Shown here one piece after another: positions 1 through 8,292 of a DNA stretch of 35,775 nucleotides. The stretch lies in NCBI GenBank assembly GCA_029937535.1, contig JAPYPT010000014.1, positions 1 through 35,775 of the forward strand, read 5' to 3'. This DNA comes from Alphaproteobacteria bacterium (lineage in GTDB: Bacteria > Pseudomonadota > Alphaproteobacteria > GCA-2731375). A program made the position numbers and the translations under genes. The first letter of the stretch is position 1; every line of letters begins with the position of its first letter. The notes beneath the pieces were generated by a model. That model searched no databases and was not told the DNA's origin. It was given only the letters and a program-made list of their open reading frames with translations.

Positions 1-155
1 TATGGGAATGCCACATTTATCCGAGAGTCCATCGGATAACCAAGACCGTACTTAGAGGACGAAAATGTTTGGTACCGGATCACGATCCCCTCTCGACGTG
101 AACGCCGCAAGCTGCTGCAATAGCGGAAGTTCGTTTTGTAAATAGGAGCCGCCCC

Positions 156-998
156 ATGCCGATTATCGATTCCCAGGTCCATGTCTACGCCGCCAATACG
201 CCGGACCGTCCCTGGCACTCGGTGCCGAACTGGCCGGACCATGTCAATGGCGACGAGATGGTGGCGGCCATGGATGCTGTCGGCGTCGATGGCGCGATCT
301 TCATCTCGGCATTTTCCATGTACCAATACGACGCCTCATACGCGGTCGAGGTGGGCACTGCCCATCCGGGCCGTTTCGCCCTGGTCAAGTCGGTCGATCC
401 CGCGAACCCGGCGGTCGCCGATGTCATTGCCGATTGGAAGAAAACGCCAGGCACGGTGGGCATCCGCATCATGCTGACCGGCGAGCCGGGACGGAACCCC
501 GACGATGGGGACGTTGACCGCGTCCTGCGCGAAGCCGTGCGGCACGATTTTCCAGTCAATATGCTCTGTTGGGGTAACCTGGACGCGGGCATGGCGGTGA
601 TCGACCGAAATCCCGACGCCCGGTTTATCATCGATCATCTGGGCATCGTGCAGCCCCGCACGCCGCCGGCCCCGGCGGACCCCTGGGCCGACCTGGGAAA
701 GGTGCTCGACCTGGCCAGCCGCCCGAACGCGGTGATCAAGGTCAGCGGGGCCTGCACGCTTTCCCACGACGGCTATCCCTATCCCGATATCTGGGACCCG
801 CTGGCCCGCGTCTTCGATGCCTGGGGCCTGGAGCGCTGCCTGTGGGGCACCGACTGGACCCGGGCGTTCGCGGTCGTCAACTATGAACAAGCGGTCGAGC
901 CGTTCCGCCTCACCGACCGCCTGAGCGACAGCGAACGGGCAATGCTGATGGGCGGCGCCTGCGCCAAGGCTTACGGTTGGACACCAGAGACAGGCTGA
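156..998 (+). CDS. Amidohydrolase family protein (COG3618-like TIM barrel)
   Basis: 280-aa metal-dependent hydrolase of the amidohydrolase_2 / lactonase-like group. Visible landmarks are an N-terminal IDSQVHVY (H9) at the end of the first barrel strand, IIDHLG (H161) in the middle and LWGTDW (D233) near the C-terminus, matching the metal-site positions of the family. The first His of the classical HxH is Gln (QVH), which I recall as common in this subfamily, so it is not read as inactivation. The start is supported by GGAG seven bases before the ATG. No signal peptide, so cytosolic. It lies just upstream of an acyl-CoA-dehydrogenase-like gene and a PhyH oxygenase on the same strand, suggesting catabolism of a small organic acid or lactone. 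The substrate cannot be read from sequence. Confidence 0.85.
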   Translation: MPIIDSQVHVYAANTPDRPWHSVPNWPDHVNGDEMVAAMDAVGVDGAIFISAFSMYQYDASYAVEVGTAHPGRFALVKSVDPANPAVADVIADWKKTPGTVGIRIMLTGEPGRNPDDGDVDRVLREAVRHDFPVNMLCWGNLDAGMAVIDRNPDARFIIDHLGIVQPRTPPAPADPWADLGKVLDLASRPNAVIKVSGACTLSHDGYPYPDIWDPLARVFDAWGLERCLWGTDWTRAFAVVNYEQAVEPFRLTDRLSDSERAMLMGGACAKAYGWTPETG

Positions 999-1025
999 CT
1001 AAGGATAAGTGTTGGGCGCGCTGCC

Positions 1026-2243
1026 ATGAGCTATGACATCACCCCAGCGACCCCGGCCGGCGAGCGCGTTATTGCCGCCGCGACCGGTCTGATCGAAACC
1101 TTTCGCGCCCGGGCCGATGCGGCGGACCGGGCGAACGAGATTTGCGTGGAAAACTACACGGACATGCAAAGTTCCGGCATTGCGGCGGCGTTCGTGCCGG
1201 AGGAGCTTGGCGGTCTGGGTCTGCGCTCCATGCATGACTGGACCTTGACCATCGCAACGCTTGCCAGGGGCGATGGTTCAGCCGCAATTGCGATCAGCAT
1301 GCATCTTTCGGCCACGCGCGGACTGGCGGCCATCTACCGTGCCAACGAGGCCGGATCCGCACCGCACGTTCGGGCTAAAACCTTCCTGGAAGCCGTTGTG
1401 AAAGGCGAGTTGCTCATTTGCTCCACAACAACCGAACGGGGCACGGATAATCTTCATCCGCTAAGTGAAGCGATATGGAGCGAGGAGGGTTGGCGGCTCA
1501 ATGGCACCAAGCACTTCGTCACCATGTCGCCCCTGGCCAGCCACGTCGCCACTAATGTGCGCATGCGTGACGGGGACGGCGATCATATCGCCAACGTCCT
1601 CCTGCCGATGAATACGGAAGGGCTCCGGCAGCTCGGTGATTGGGATGCATTGGGAATGCGCGCCTCGGGCAGCCAGTCCGTACAGTTCGAAAACTGCCTG
1701 GTTCCCCACGATGCCCTACGCAAGATCGGACCTTGGGGACAGTGGAGCACGGCTATACTGGTAAACCGGACACTGGCCAATGTGCCGCTGGTTGGCGCGT
1801 CCCTGGGCATCGCCGAGACGGCGTTTCAATATGCGCTCCAGGGGCAGTCGGCGGATCAAAAAGCCCGGGAGCGGCCCGGGGTGCACCACGCACTGGCGGA
1901 AATGGAGATTTCCCTGGCCACGGCGCAAAGCATTCTGGCGCGGCTCGGCACCCATCTTGATGATTTCATGGCGGCGACCAAGGGGGGCTCTAAGGCGACC
2001 TACGAGCAAGGCCATGAATTGATGAAGGACTATCAAAGTGCGAAATGGGTGGTAAACCGCCACGCCATCGACATTGTCAGTCAGGCCATGGACTTAAGCG
2101 GGGGCGGCGGTTATCTGTCGCGCAACCCGTTGTCCCGGCTGTATAGGGATGTCAGGGCGGGCCCGTTCATGCAGCCGTATTCCCCCATCGATGCGCGTGA
2201 ATACATTGGCAAAGTGCTTCTTGGCGCATACCCTGAAGAGTGA
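1026..2243 (+). CDS. Acyl-CoA dehydrogenase-family flavoprotein
   Basis: 405-aa protein with the acyl-CoA dehydrogenase fold order: N-terminal helical domain (about 1-125), middle beta domain (GTKHFVTMSP, GMRASGSQSV; about 130-240) and C-terminal helical domain (about 250-405). The C-terminal region reads LYRDVRAGPFMQPYSP, where many dehydrogenases have a catalytic Glu in a GP..EIYEG context. No such Glu is visible, so this may be closer to the acyl-CoA-dehydrogenase-like monooxygenases (HpaH/DszC type) than to a true beta-oxidation enzyme. It follows the amidohydrolase by 27 bp and precedes the PhyH gene by 48 bp, so co-transcription is likely. Substrate unknown. Confidence 0.8.
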   Translation: MSYDITPATPAGERVIAAATGLIETFRARADAADRANEICVENYTDMQSSGIAAAFVPEELGGLGLRSMHDWTLTIATLARGDGSAAIAISMHLSATRGLAAIYRANEAGSAPHVRAKTFLEAVVKGELLICSTTTERGTDNLHPLSEAIWSEEGWRLNGTKHFVTMSPLASHVATNVRMRDGDGDHIANVLLPMNTEGLRQLGDWDALGMRASGSQSVQFENCLVPHDALRKIGPWGQWSTAILVNRTLANVPLVGASLGIAETAFQYALQGQSADQKARERPGVHHALAEMEISLATAQSILARLGTHLDDFMAATKGGSKATYEQGHELMKDYQSAKWVVNRHAIDIVSQAMDLSGGGGYLSRNPLSRLYRDVRAGPFMQPYSPIDAREYIGKVLLGAYPEE

Positions 2244-2291
2244 TGCCGCGATCTCGATCAGGACCAATCAAATCTCCTGGAAAATGCCATT

Positions 2292-3101
2292 ATGACGACT
2301 GCAAATCAGCATATTTCAAATGATCAAGTCGCGACCTTCCGGGAAGAAGGTGCGTTGTTTCTGCCAGGACTGTTCACGGCGTGGACGGAAATTCTGGCGG
2401 ACGGCATTGAACGAAATCTGCGGGAACCTGGTCCCCATGCCGCCGAGAACCTGCATGCCGGGGAGCAGGGACGGTTCTTCGATGATTATTGCAACTGGGC
2501 GCGGATACCGGAGTTCGCTGATTTTGTAACAAATTCGCCAGCGGCGCATACGGCGGCGCGCCTGATGAAATCCCGCCAGGCGCAGTTGTTCCACGAGCAC
2601 GTTCTGGTAAAGGAGGCCGGTACATCGAAGCAGACGCCTTGGCATCAGGATGCACCGTATTATTTTGTCGATGGCGATCAGACGGCGAGTTTTTGGGTGC
2701 CGGTTGATCTCGTGGGGGAGACAACGCTCCGCTTTGTCGCCGGTTCCCACCATTGGGACCGAGCGGTATTGCCCACGCGTTGGCTGGCGGAGGATGACTT
2801 TTATCCTGCAAGTCATGATTATCTCCCGGTACCGGACCCTGATGCGGAGCCGGAAAAATACCGTGTGCTTGAATGGCCCATGGAACCCGGCGATGCGGTC
2901 GCCTTCCACTTCAAGACACTGCACGGCGCCAGGGGCAATCACAGCCAAACAAACCGGCGGGCATTCTCCGTGCGGTTTGTCGGTGACGATGCCCGATATG
3001 TCGAGCGCCCCGGCCCCACGTCGCCACCCTTTGCCGGCCATGCCATGCGGGAAGGTCAACGCCTTCGGGAAGACTGGTTTCCCGTGATCTGGCAGAGTTG
3101 A
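2292..3101 (+). CDS. Phytanoyl-CoA dioxygenase (PhyH) family Fe(II)/2-oxoglutarate oxygenase
   Basis: 269-aa non-heme iron oxygenase. The facial triad is visible as WHQDAPYY (H118, D120) and the distal LHGARGN (H211). A following basic stretch NRRAFSVRF supplies the Arg expected to bind the 2-oxoglutarate carboxylate. Length fits bacterial PhyH proteins. It is cytosolic, with no signal peptide. It is the last of three co-directional genes and probably hydroxylates a catabolic intermediate or releases a protected group; family members act on many substrates, so none is proposed. The next gene is convergent and ends 46 bp away. Confidence 0.85.
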   Translation: MTTANQHISNDQVATFREEGALFLPGLFTAWTEILADGIERNLREPGPHAAENLHAGEQGRFFDDYCNWARIPEFADFVTNSPAAHTAARLMKSRQAQLFHEHVLVKEAGTSKQTPWHQDAPYYFVDGDQTASFWVPVDLVGETTLRFVAGSHHWDRAVLPTRWLAEDDFYPASHDYLPVPDPDAEPEKYRVLEWPMEPGDAVAFHFKTLHGARGNHSQTNRRAFSVRFVGDDARYVERPGPTSPPFAGHAMREGQRLREDWFPVIWQS

Positions 3102-3146
3102 AGCACCTTGGAATGAACGCTTATGAGAAACGGGACGAGCCGCGAA

Positions 3147-4733
3147 TTAATTTTGGCTCTTTAATTGCGCCAAAACGTCTTCGAGCTCGGCTATCGCTTC
3201 CGATTTGCCTTGCTTTGCAAGGTCTACATGTATCCGCAGGCCGTCCCGTTCCCGCAGTACGACCCGGCCTTCTTCGACAAGTTCATCGTAGGCCCCGACG
3301 ACCTTGAAATTATTGATCGGCCGGGCGAACCCCTTGACCGTGATCGGCGGTTGTTCCTCGGTCAGCACGATATCCTGAACCAGGGCGTTGGTCTCATGGG
3401 CCAGCAGGATGCTGCCAGCTTCCGCCGCCGTTTCCAGGCGCGCGGCGAGATTAACCTCGTTGCCGATAATGGTGTAGTCCATGCGGTCCCGGCTGCCGAA
3501 ATTGCCCACCGTGCAATAACCGGTGCAGATGCCCATGCGGATGCGAAACGGGCGGTCCAGGCCACGGGTGCGCCATTCGTTCTCAAGTTCCCGCATGCGC
3601 CGCTGCATCGCCACCGCCATCAGCACGCAGGCTTTCGCGTCTTCCTGGACACCTTTAGAGTCCGGGTCGCCGAAGAACAACAGGATGGCGTCGCCGATGT
3701 ATTTGTCGATGGTGGCCCCATGGTCCAGCGCGATCGTCGACATTTCCGTCAGGTAGTGGTTCAGGACGTCCGTCAATTCTTCCGATTCCAGGTTATCCGT
3801 GGTCTCGGTAAAGGCCGCGATGTCGGAAAAAAAGATCGTCAGCTTTTTTCGCTTCGAGGCGATCTCGACGTTCTGTTCGCCGCTGAAAATTGACTTGTAA
3901 ATTTGCGGCGAAAGATATTTCGCCAATTGTGACGACAGCCTTTCAAGGGTCTGGTTCTTCTCGCTTACCAGTTCGCTTGCCGCCTCGGCGGCGGCGCGGG
4001 CTTCTTGGGCCGCGTTGGTGGCGTGTTCCAGTTCCGCGGTGCGCTCCTCGACCCTGTGTTCCAGGGTCCGGCCGTATTCCTCCAGCTTTTCGTTGCTTTC
4101 CCGCGTTTCCTCAAACAGCTCCCTGATCGATTGGCGCATGGCATTGAGGTTCTTTGCCAAGGTGCCGATTTCATCACGCCCGCTGATTTCGATGGCGGTT
4201 TCCAGATTGCCCTGCGCGATCGAAGTTGCCGATGCTTGGAGCCGGGATAGCGGCCGGGAGATATATCGTTTTGTGATGGCAACGGATGTCAACGAAATCC
4301 CCAAGATGATGAGGGTCGTCAAGGCAATGATACCGGCAATATTGAGAATAAGTTCATCTCGGACGCTCTCGCGAGACATCGCGATACGAATGGTGCCTAG
4401 TTTTTCTTCCTCGAATACGATGTCCGAGGTTTTGATAATGAGTTGGGAGGATTGTTCGGAGTCCGAAAAATCGGTGCCCTGAAACGTTTCGCGCGTGTGC
4501 TCGGAGATAACCTGCTTGGTCCACATAACCCTTACATGGGCGATGGCTTGATCCAAGAACAATGCCGCAACGAAATCCTCCACGACATCATTGTCCAGGT
4601 TCCAAAGGGCCTTGGGCAAACTTGTCGTGGAAAGATTCAGGGAATAATCCAACCGTCTTTCCAGTTCCTTCTCGGTTTCGCCAATGTTGATGAATATGAC
4701 GACGGCCGCGAAACAGAATAACAATAACGTCAC
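3147..4733 (-). CDS. Membrane-bound class III adenylate/guanylate cyclase with HAMP domain
   Basis: About 528 aa. Order: N-terminal membrane segment (1-17 of the annotated frame), extracytoplasmic sensor of about 110 residues (18-127), second membrane segment (128-153), HAMP linker (154-207), coiled coil (208-270) and a class III cyclase domain (about 295-480). Metal aspartates are D304 (FFSDIAAFTE) and D348 (KYIGDAI). K344 and D419 (RMDYTIIG) are the residues that usually select ATP, and N428/R432 (NEVNLAARLE) stabilise the transition state, so cAMP synthesis is favoured. The only start codon in frame is a GTG that would cut the first membrane helix short. The open frame continues upstream to a TAG at 4833-4835 and encodes a plausible basic N-terminus without ATG, GTG or TTG. 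It lies downstream of an orphan periplasmic binding protein on the same strand, a plausible ligand sensor for it. Confidence 0.9.
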   Translation of the reverse strand: MTLLLFCFAAVVIFINIGETEKELERRLDYSLNLSTTSLPKALWNLDNDVVEDFVAALFLDQAIAHVRVMWTKQVISEHTRETFQGTDFSDSEQSSQLIIKTSDIVFEEEKLGTIRIAMSRESVRDELILNIAGIIALTTLIILGISLTSVAITKRYISRPLSRLQASATSIAQGNLETAIEISGRDEIGTLAKNLNAMRQSIRELFEETRESNEKLEEYGRTLEHRVEERTAELEHATNAAQEARAAAEAASELVSEKNQTLERLSSQLAKYLSPQIYKSIFSGEQNVEIASKRKKLTIFFSDIAAFTETTDNLESEELTDVLNHYLTEMSTIALDHGATIDKYIGDAILLFFGDPDSKGVQEDAKACVLMAVAMQRRMRELENEWRTRGLDRPFRIRMGICTGYCTVGNFGSRDRMDYTIIGNEVNLAARLETAAEAGSILLAHETNALVQDIVLTEEQPPITVKGFARPINNFKVVGAYDELVEEGRVVLRERDGLRIHVDLAKQGKSEAIAELEDVLAQLKSQN

Positions 4734-4885
4734 AACGCCGATGAAAGCGAAACTGAAGCGGCGGCTGATGCTTTGCAGCTTCGGAGGCTGTCGTTGTGGC
4801 GATGTATTTTCTATCGGACTGTCCCTGCCTGCCTATAGCGCTTGTCACGTGTTGCCATTGTGAACATCAGCAATTCGGATTTGGC

Positions 4886-6088
4886 CTAATTCTTCGCCCG
4901 GTCTTTCCACTTTGGCATTACCAAGAATTTAGCTTCGGCCAAATGTGATGGCCAAACGACCACGCGCCGGCCGTTCTGGACCTGAATGATCGTCGGTTCG
5001 ATGCTCATGAAACCGGTCTCGTCCACCTCCCATGGCCCCATGACGGTTTCAACCTTAATGGACGCCAGCGCATCGCGGAACTTTTGCGCATCGAAACTTC
5101 CCGCGCGTTTTGCCGCCGCCTCGAGCACCTGCATCGCCGCATAGGCGCGGGCCGCGCGGTAATTGGGTATCTCGCCGAAGCGGCCTTTGTATGTCTCGAT
5201 GAACGCCTTGACGCCGGGTATCCCTTGCTCGGGATTAGGCTGCCATTGGCTGAACCCAAGCACGTACTCGGCCAGTGGTCCCATTTCGTCGATGAATTCG
5301 GGGGTGGCTGGCGCCAGGGCCGAGGAAAATATTTTTACATCCATGTTCGATTTTTGGAGCTGGCGGAGCTGATGGATCGAGTCGAAATACAAACCATTTG
5401 AAAATATAGCCTCCGCGCCGCTGGTCTTAATTTGGTCGAACAGATCGGCGAAATCCTTGCTCTTGCCTCGATAATTCCGCAGCAGGACGACTTCTAAACC
5501 AAGTTTCCGCGCCCAGTTCAGCGCACCCTTGGTGACCTGCCGCGTGAACTGGTTTTCCGCGCCGATCACCGCGATGCGCGATATCCCCGCTTGTTTTGCG
5601 AGTAGCAGCGCGCCTTTTTGGTAATCCTGGGAGACGACGCTGATAGGCCTGAATACGTATTTCCGCCCTCGCTGGAAAATTGTTGGGGAGACAGCCCCGA
5701 GGGCAATGAATGGCCGCTTGTGGCGTTCCATGACATTCGCGACCGCGTCCGCGATGTGAGAGGTATAGGGGCCCAGGACGATGTCCACCGCGTCTTCCGT
5801 GATAAGTTTTCCGTACAGCTCGATCGCGGACCGCCGGTCGGACTTGTCGTCAAGGGTTTTGATTTTGACCTTGTGCCCCAGCAGGCCGCCCCTGGCGTTC
5901 AACTGTTCAACGTACAATTCCCGTCCCTTGAGGAAAGAGGTGCCCGCGCCGGTATATTTGCCACTCAAGGCCCATGTGCCGGCCATGACGGCGATATTTC
6001 CCGGCCTATGGTCCGCCAATGCCAGGCCCGGCATCAACGCCCGCGCCAACAAACACACAAATAGGAGACTGAACACTTTGTTGTACAA
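4886..6088 (-). CDS. Periplasmic substrate-binding protein, branched-chain amino acid ABC type (Peripla_BP_6)
   Basis: 400 aa with an N-terminal signal peptide (hydrophobic 5-24, likely cleavage LALA/DHRP near residue 25) and a type I periplasmic-binding fold typical of LivJ/amide-urea binding proteins: GKLITEDAVDIVLGPYTSHI, FIALGAVSPTIF, and a late GPWEVDETG. The predicted start is TTG, preceded by a GGGAG Shine-Dalgarno eight bases upstream; an internal GTG four codons on is an alternative. No ABC permease or ATPase gene is nearby. Instead the next gene on the strand is a membrane cyclase with an extracytoplasmic domain. It may therefore serve signalling rather than transport, which is inference. 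The ligand is unknown. Confidence 0.88.
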   Translation of the reverse strand: MYNKVFSLLFVCLLARALMPGLALADHRPGNIAVMAGTWALSGKYTGAGTSFLKGRELYVEQLNARGGLLGHKVKIKTLDDKSDRRSAIELYGKLITEDAVDIVLGPYTSHIADAVANVMERHKRPFIALGAVSPTIFQRGRKYVFRPISVVSQDYQKGALLLAKQAGISRIAVIGAENQFTRQVTKGALNWARKLGLEVVLLRNYRGKSKDFADLFDQIKTSGAEAIFSNGLYFDSIHQLRQLQKSNMDVKIFSSALAPATPEFIDEMGPLAEYVLGFSQWQPNPEQGIPGVKAFIETYKGRFGEIPNYRAARAYAAMQVLEAAAKRAGSFDAQKFRDALASIKVETVMGPWEVDETGFMSIEPTIIQVQNGRRVVVWPSHLAEAKFLVMPKWKDRAKN

Positions 6089-6149
6089 AATTCCACTCCT
6101 TCCCTCTGACGGCGCTGCCTTTGATCAAATTTCCAGCGGCATTTAGGCC

Positions 6150-6175
6150 GGGCAATCCGGTTCAATTGATTGCCC
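6150..6175. repeat. Perfect 8-bp inverted repeat in the intergenic gap
   Basis: GGGCAATC (6150-6157) and GATTGCCC (6168-6175) form an 8-bp stem with a 10-base loop. It lies in the 186-bp gap between the MFS gene end and the binding-protein start. Neither side has a T-run, so it is not a classical intrinsic terminator; an operator or Rho-independent pause are both possible. Confidence 0.35.
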
Positions 6176-6274
6176 TCTGGCGAAGGTTAATGCATGACAA
6201 GTCTTGTTGCCATCGCCAATAAGATCCGGACAAATCCGAACCTAATCCCGATCTCAAATTGCCGGGATCGAATT

Positions 6275-7492
6275 CTAGCGGCCCGCATTGGCGGCCTGAA
6301 GCGGCCTCTTTAACGCCAGGGCCAGCGGCACGGTGGTCAGGGCAAATAGTCCAACCATGGCCAAGGTTTCGGCGACGCCGTACCGGTCACTGAGGATACC
6401 GAAGATGGTAGGTGAAATGGCCCAGGCGCCGATGGTCAGGGTCATGAACAGACCGAAGCCCCGGCCATGCCGCTCCGGCGCGACGAATTCCGCGACGCTG
6501 GCATACAACACCGAAGAGGTGCCGTTCAGGGCGACACCGACCGCGGGCAGCACTACCAGGCATACCTCCAGTGGCAGCGGCAGCAACAACAAGATTCCCG
6601 CCCCCGTGGCCAGCTCGCTCAAGACTGCCGTGCGCACGATGCCCAGGCGTTCGGCGATCAGGCCGCAAACCAGCTTCCCCGCCGCGCCGCCCGCGAAGAC
6701 CAGAACCAGGGCAAAGCCAACCGTTTCGATCGCGGCGCCCTTGCCGATCAGCAGGAACGGCAGAAATGTCAAGAAACCGGCCCGGCAGGCCCCATCGATC
6801 ATGGATGTAGCGGACAGCAAGGCAAAACCCCGGCGTTGCCGGATGCCCCAGTCGCCCGCTTTGGGCGCCACCCTGTCACCGTCTTGCCTTGGCGCGGGCC
6901 GGGACGGTACGCCGCCGACGCCCAACAGCCGGAGCAGCAACAAAACGCCAAACGCCGCAACGATACCAAACCCACCGTAACCGGAGGTGATGAAACGCCA
7001 ATCGAGGCTGATCAGGGCCACGGCGGCCAGACCGGGGACCGCCATTTTTCCAAGGTCGCCGGAGAAATTATAGATCCCCAGAGCCGCCCGCATGGGCCCA
7101 CCTTCATAGGCTCTGGCAACGAGCGTCGAGTTCAGCGGATGCTGTGGGCTGGTGCCAAGGCCGGCCAAGGCCAGGGCGAAGGCAAGGCCCAGGGCGCCGC
7201 CGGCAAAGCCCAACAGACAGAAACCCAATCCGGCAAGCGCCGTGCCGACGGCCAGAATGCGCCGCTCCCCCCACCGCTCGGAGGCCAGTCCGGCGGGCAG
7301 CTGGCCGATGGTCATGGCGCCCGAATAGGTCGACGATATGGCGCCGACCTGGCTTAGGCTGAGGGCGAACTCCGCTTGCCAAAGGGGTAGCAGGATGAGG
7401 ATGAGATCGGAAAATCCGTCATGGATAAAATGTGTGCCGCATGATGCACCGAGGACGCGCCGCCGGCGCTGGACCCCGACGGCCGCTACCAT
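6275..7492 (-). CDS. Major facilitator superfamily transporter (Fsr-like)
   Basis: 405-aa integral membrane protein with about 12 hydrophobic segments. The N-terminal half has CGTHFIHDGFSDLILILLP, resembling the start of fosmidomycin-resistance-type (Fsr) MFS exporters, and the loop 2-3 element GLASERWGERR fits the MFS G-x-L-x-D-R-x-G-R-R theme loosely. The ATG start overlaps the end of the upstream phosphatase gene by 7 bp, indicating translational coupling in an operon with it and pmbA. Substrate unknown; drug or metabolite efflux is a family-level guess. Confidence 0.85.
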   Translation of the reverse strand: MVAAVGVQRRRRVLGASCGTHFIHDGFSDLILILLPLWQAEFALSLSQVGAISSTYSGAMTIGQLPAGLASERWGERRILAVGTALAGLGFCLLGFAGGALGLAFALALAGLGTSPQHPLNSTLVARAYEGGPMRAALGIYNFSGDLGKMAVPGLAAVALISLDWRFITSGYGGFGIVAAFGVLLLLRLLGVGGVPSRPAPRQDGDRVAPKAGDWGIRQRRGFALLSATSMIDGACRAGFLTFLPFLLIGKGAAIETVGFALVLVFAGGAAGKLVCGLIAERLGIVRTAVLSELATGAGILLLLPLPLEVCLVVLPAVGVALNGTSSVLYASVAEFVAPERHGRGFGLFMTLTIGAWAISPTIFGILSDRYGVAETLAMVGLFALTTVPLALALKRPLQAANAGR

Positions 7493-8292
7493 TTGGCGCC
7501 GGGTGGCCGTTCAATCGTTTCCAAAAACCGTAGAATATGGTCATGCAGGTCCGGTCCGGCGCTGATCACGGACTTATGCCGGGGGTCGGGCAGGTTATAG
7601 GCGAAGTCCTCGCCGTGGGAGTTGGTGTTGACGCCGCCGGCCTCCGCCAGGATCAGTTCGGCGGCCGCGATATCCCAATCGCTCTTGCCCGAAAGAGAGA
7701 TGCAGGCGTCGTAACGGCCTTCGGCCACCAGGCACATGCGGTAGGCGATGGAATTGACCATATGGATCGTCACGTCCGCCGGCTCATGGAGCGGGCCGGC
7801 ATTCTTGAATAAATTCCGTCCCGTCAGCAAGCGGGCGCCTTCGAAATCGGGCGCCGCGCTGACCTTGATCGGCTCGCCGTTCAAACGCGCACCACCACCC
7901 AGGACGGCATCGTAGAACTCTTCCTTGGCCGGATTGTAAACGGCGGCGGCAAGCGGCCGGCCTTCGCGCACCAAAGCCGCGCAAACCGTAAATTCGGCGC
8001 GTTGTTGAATAAAGGCCCGGGTTCCATCAATGGGGTCAACGACCCAGATATCCCGGCACTCCATGCGCTTGGGGTTGTCCTCGGTCTCCTCCGACAACCA
8101 GCCGTAGCCGGGGCGGTTTTCCAACAATTTCCGCCGCAGCAAATCATCGACCGCGTGATCCGCCTCGGACACCGGGTCGTCGTGACCCTTTTCCCAGTGC
8201 TTCACACCGTCATGAAAATAACTGAGCGCCAGGGCGCCCCCCTCGCGGACGGTTTCCAGCAACAGGGCGTGGTCTTGTTCCAACTCACTCAC
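7486..8292 (-). CDS. Inositol monophosphatase-family phosphatase (CysQ/HisN/SuhB type)
   Basis: 268-aa Mg-dependent, Li-sensitive-type sugar/nucleotide phosphatase. Metal-site motifs are in order: the SEADHAVDD region, WLSEETEDN, VDPIDGTRAF and, near the end, SDWDIAAAELIL, whose Asp completes the site. Several alphaproteobacterial proteins of this group are annotated as 3'(2'),5'-bisphosphate nucleotidase or histidinol-phosphatase; sequence alone does not decide between them. The ATG overlaps the pmbA stop by 4 bp and the stop overlaps the MFS start by 7 bp, so the three genes form one operon. Confidence 0.88.
   Translation of the reverse strand: MSELEQDHALLLETVREGGALALSYFHDGVKHWEKGHDDPVSEADHAVDDLLRRKLLENRPGYGWLSEETEDNPKRMECRDIWVVDPIDGTRAFIQQRAEFTVCAALVREGRPLAAAVYNPAKEEFYDAVLGGGARLNGEPIKVSAAPDFEGARLLTGRNLFKNAGPLHEPADVTIHMVNSIAYRMCLVAEGRYDACISLSGKSDWDIAAAELILAEAGGVNTNSHGEDFAYNLPDPRHKSVISAGPDLHDHILRFLETIERPPGAKW

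Noticed and set aside
2-55. Frame MGMPHLSESPSDNQDRT ending in TAG at the left edge
   Set aside because: It could be the tail of an upstream gene, but too little is visible to support that; 1-155 otherwise shows only the ribosome-binding site of the first gene.
3151-3175. TTTTGGC / GCCAAAA inverted repeat at the cyclase 3' end
   Set aside because: It lies inside the cyclase coding region, is half A/T pairs and has no proper T-run; not called a terminator.
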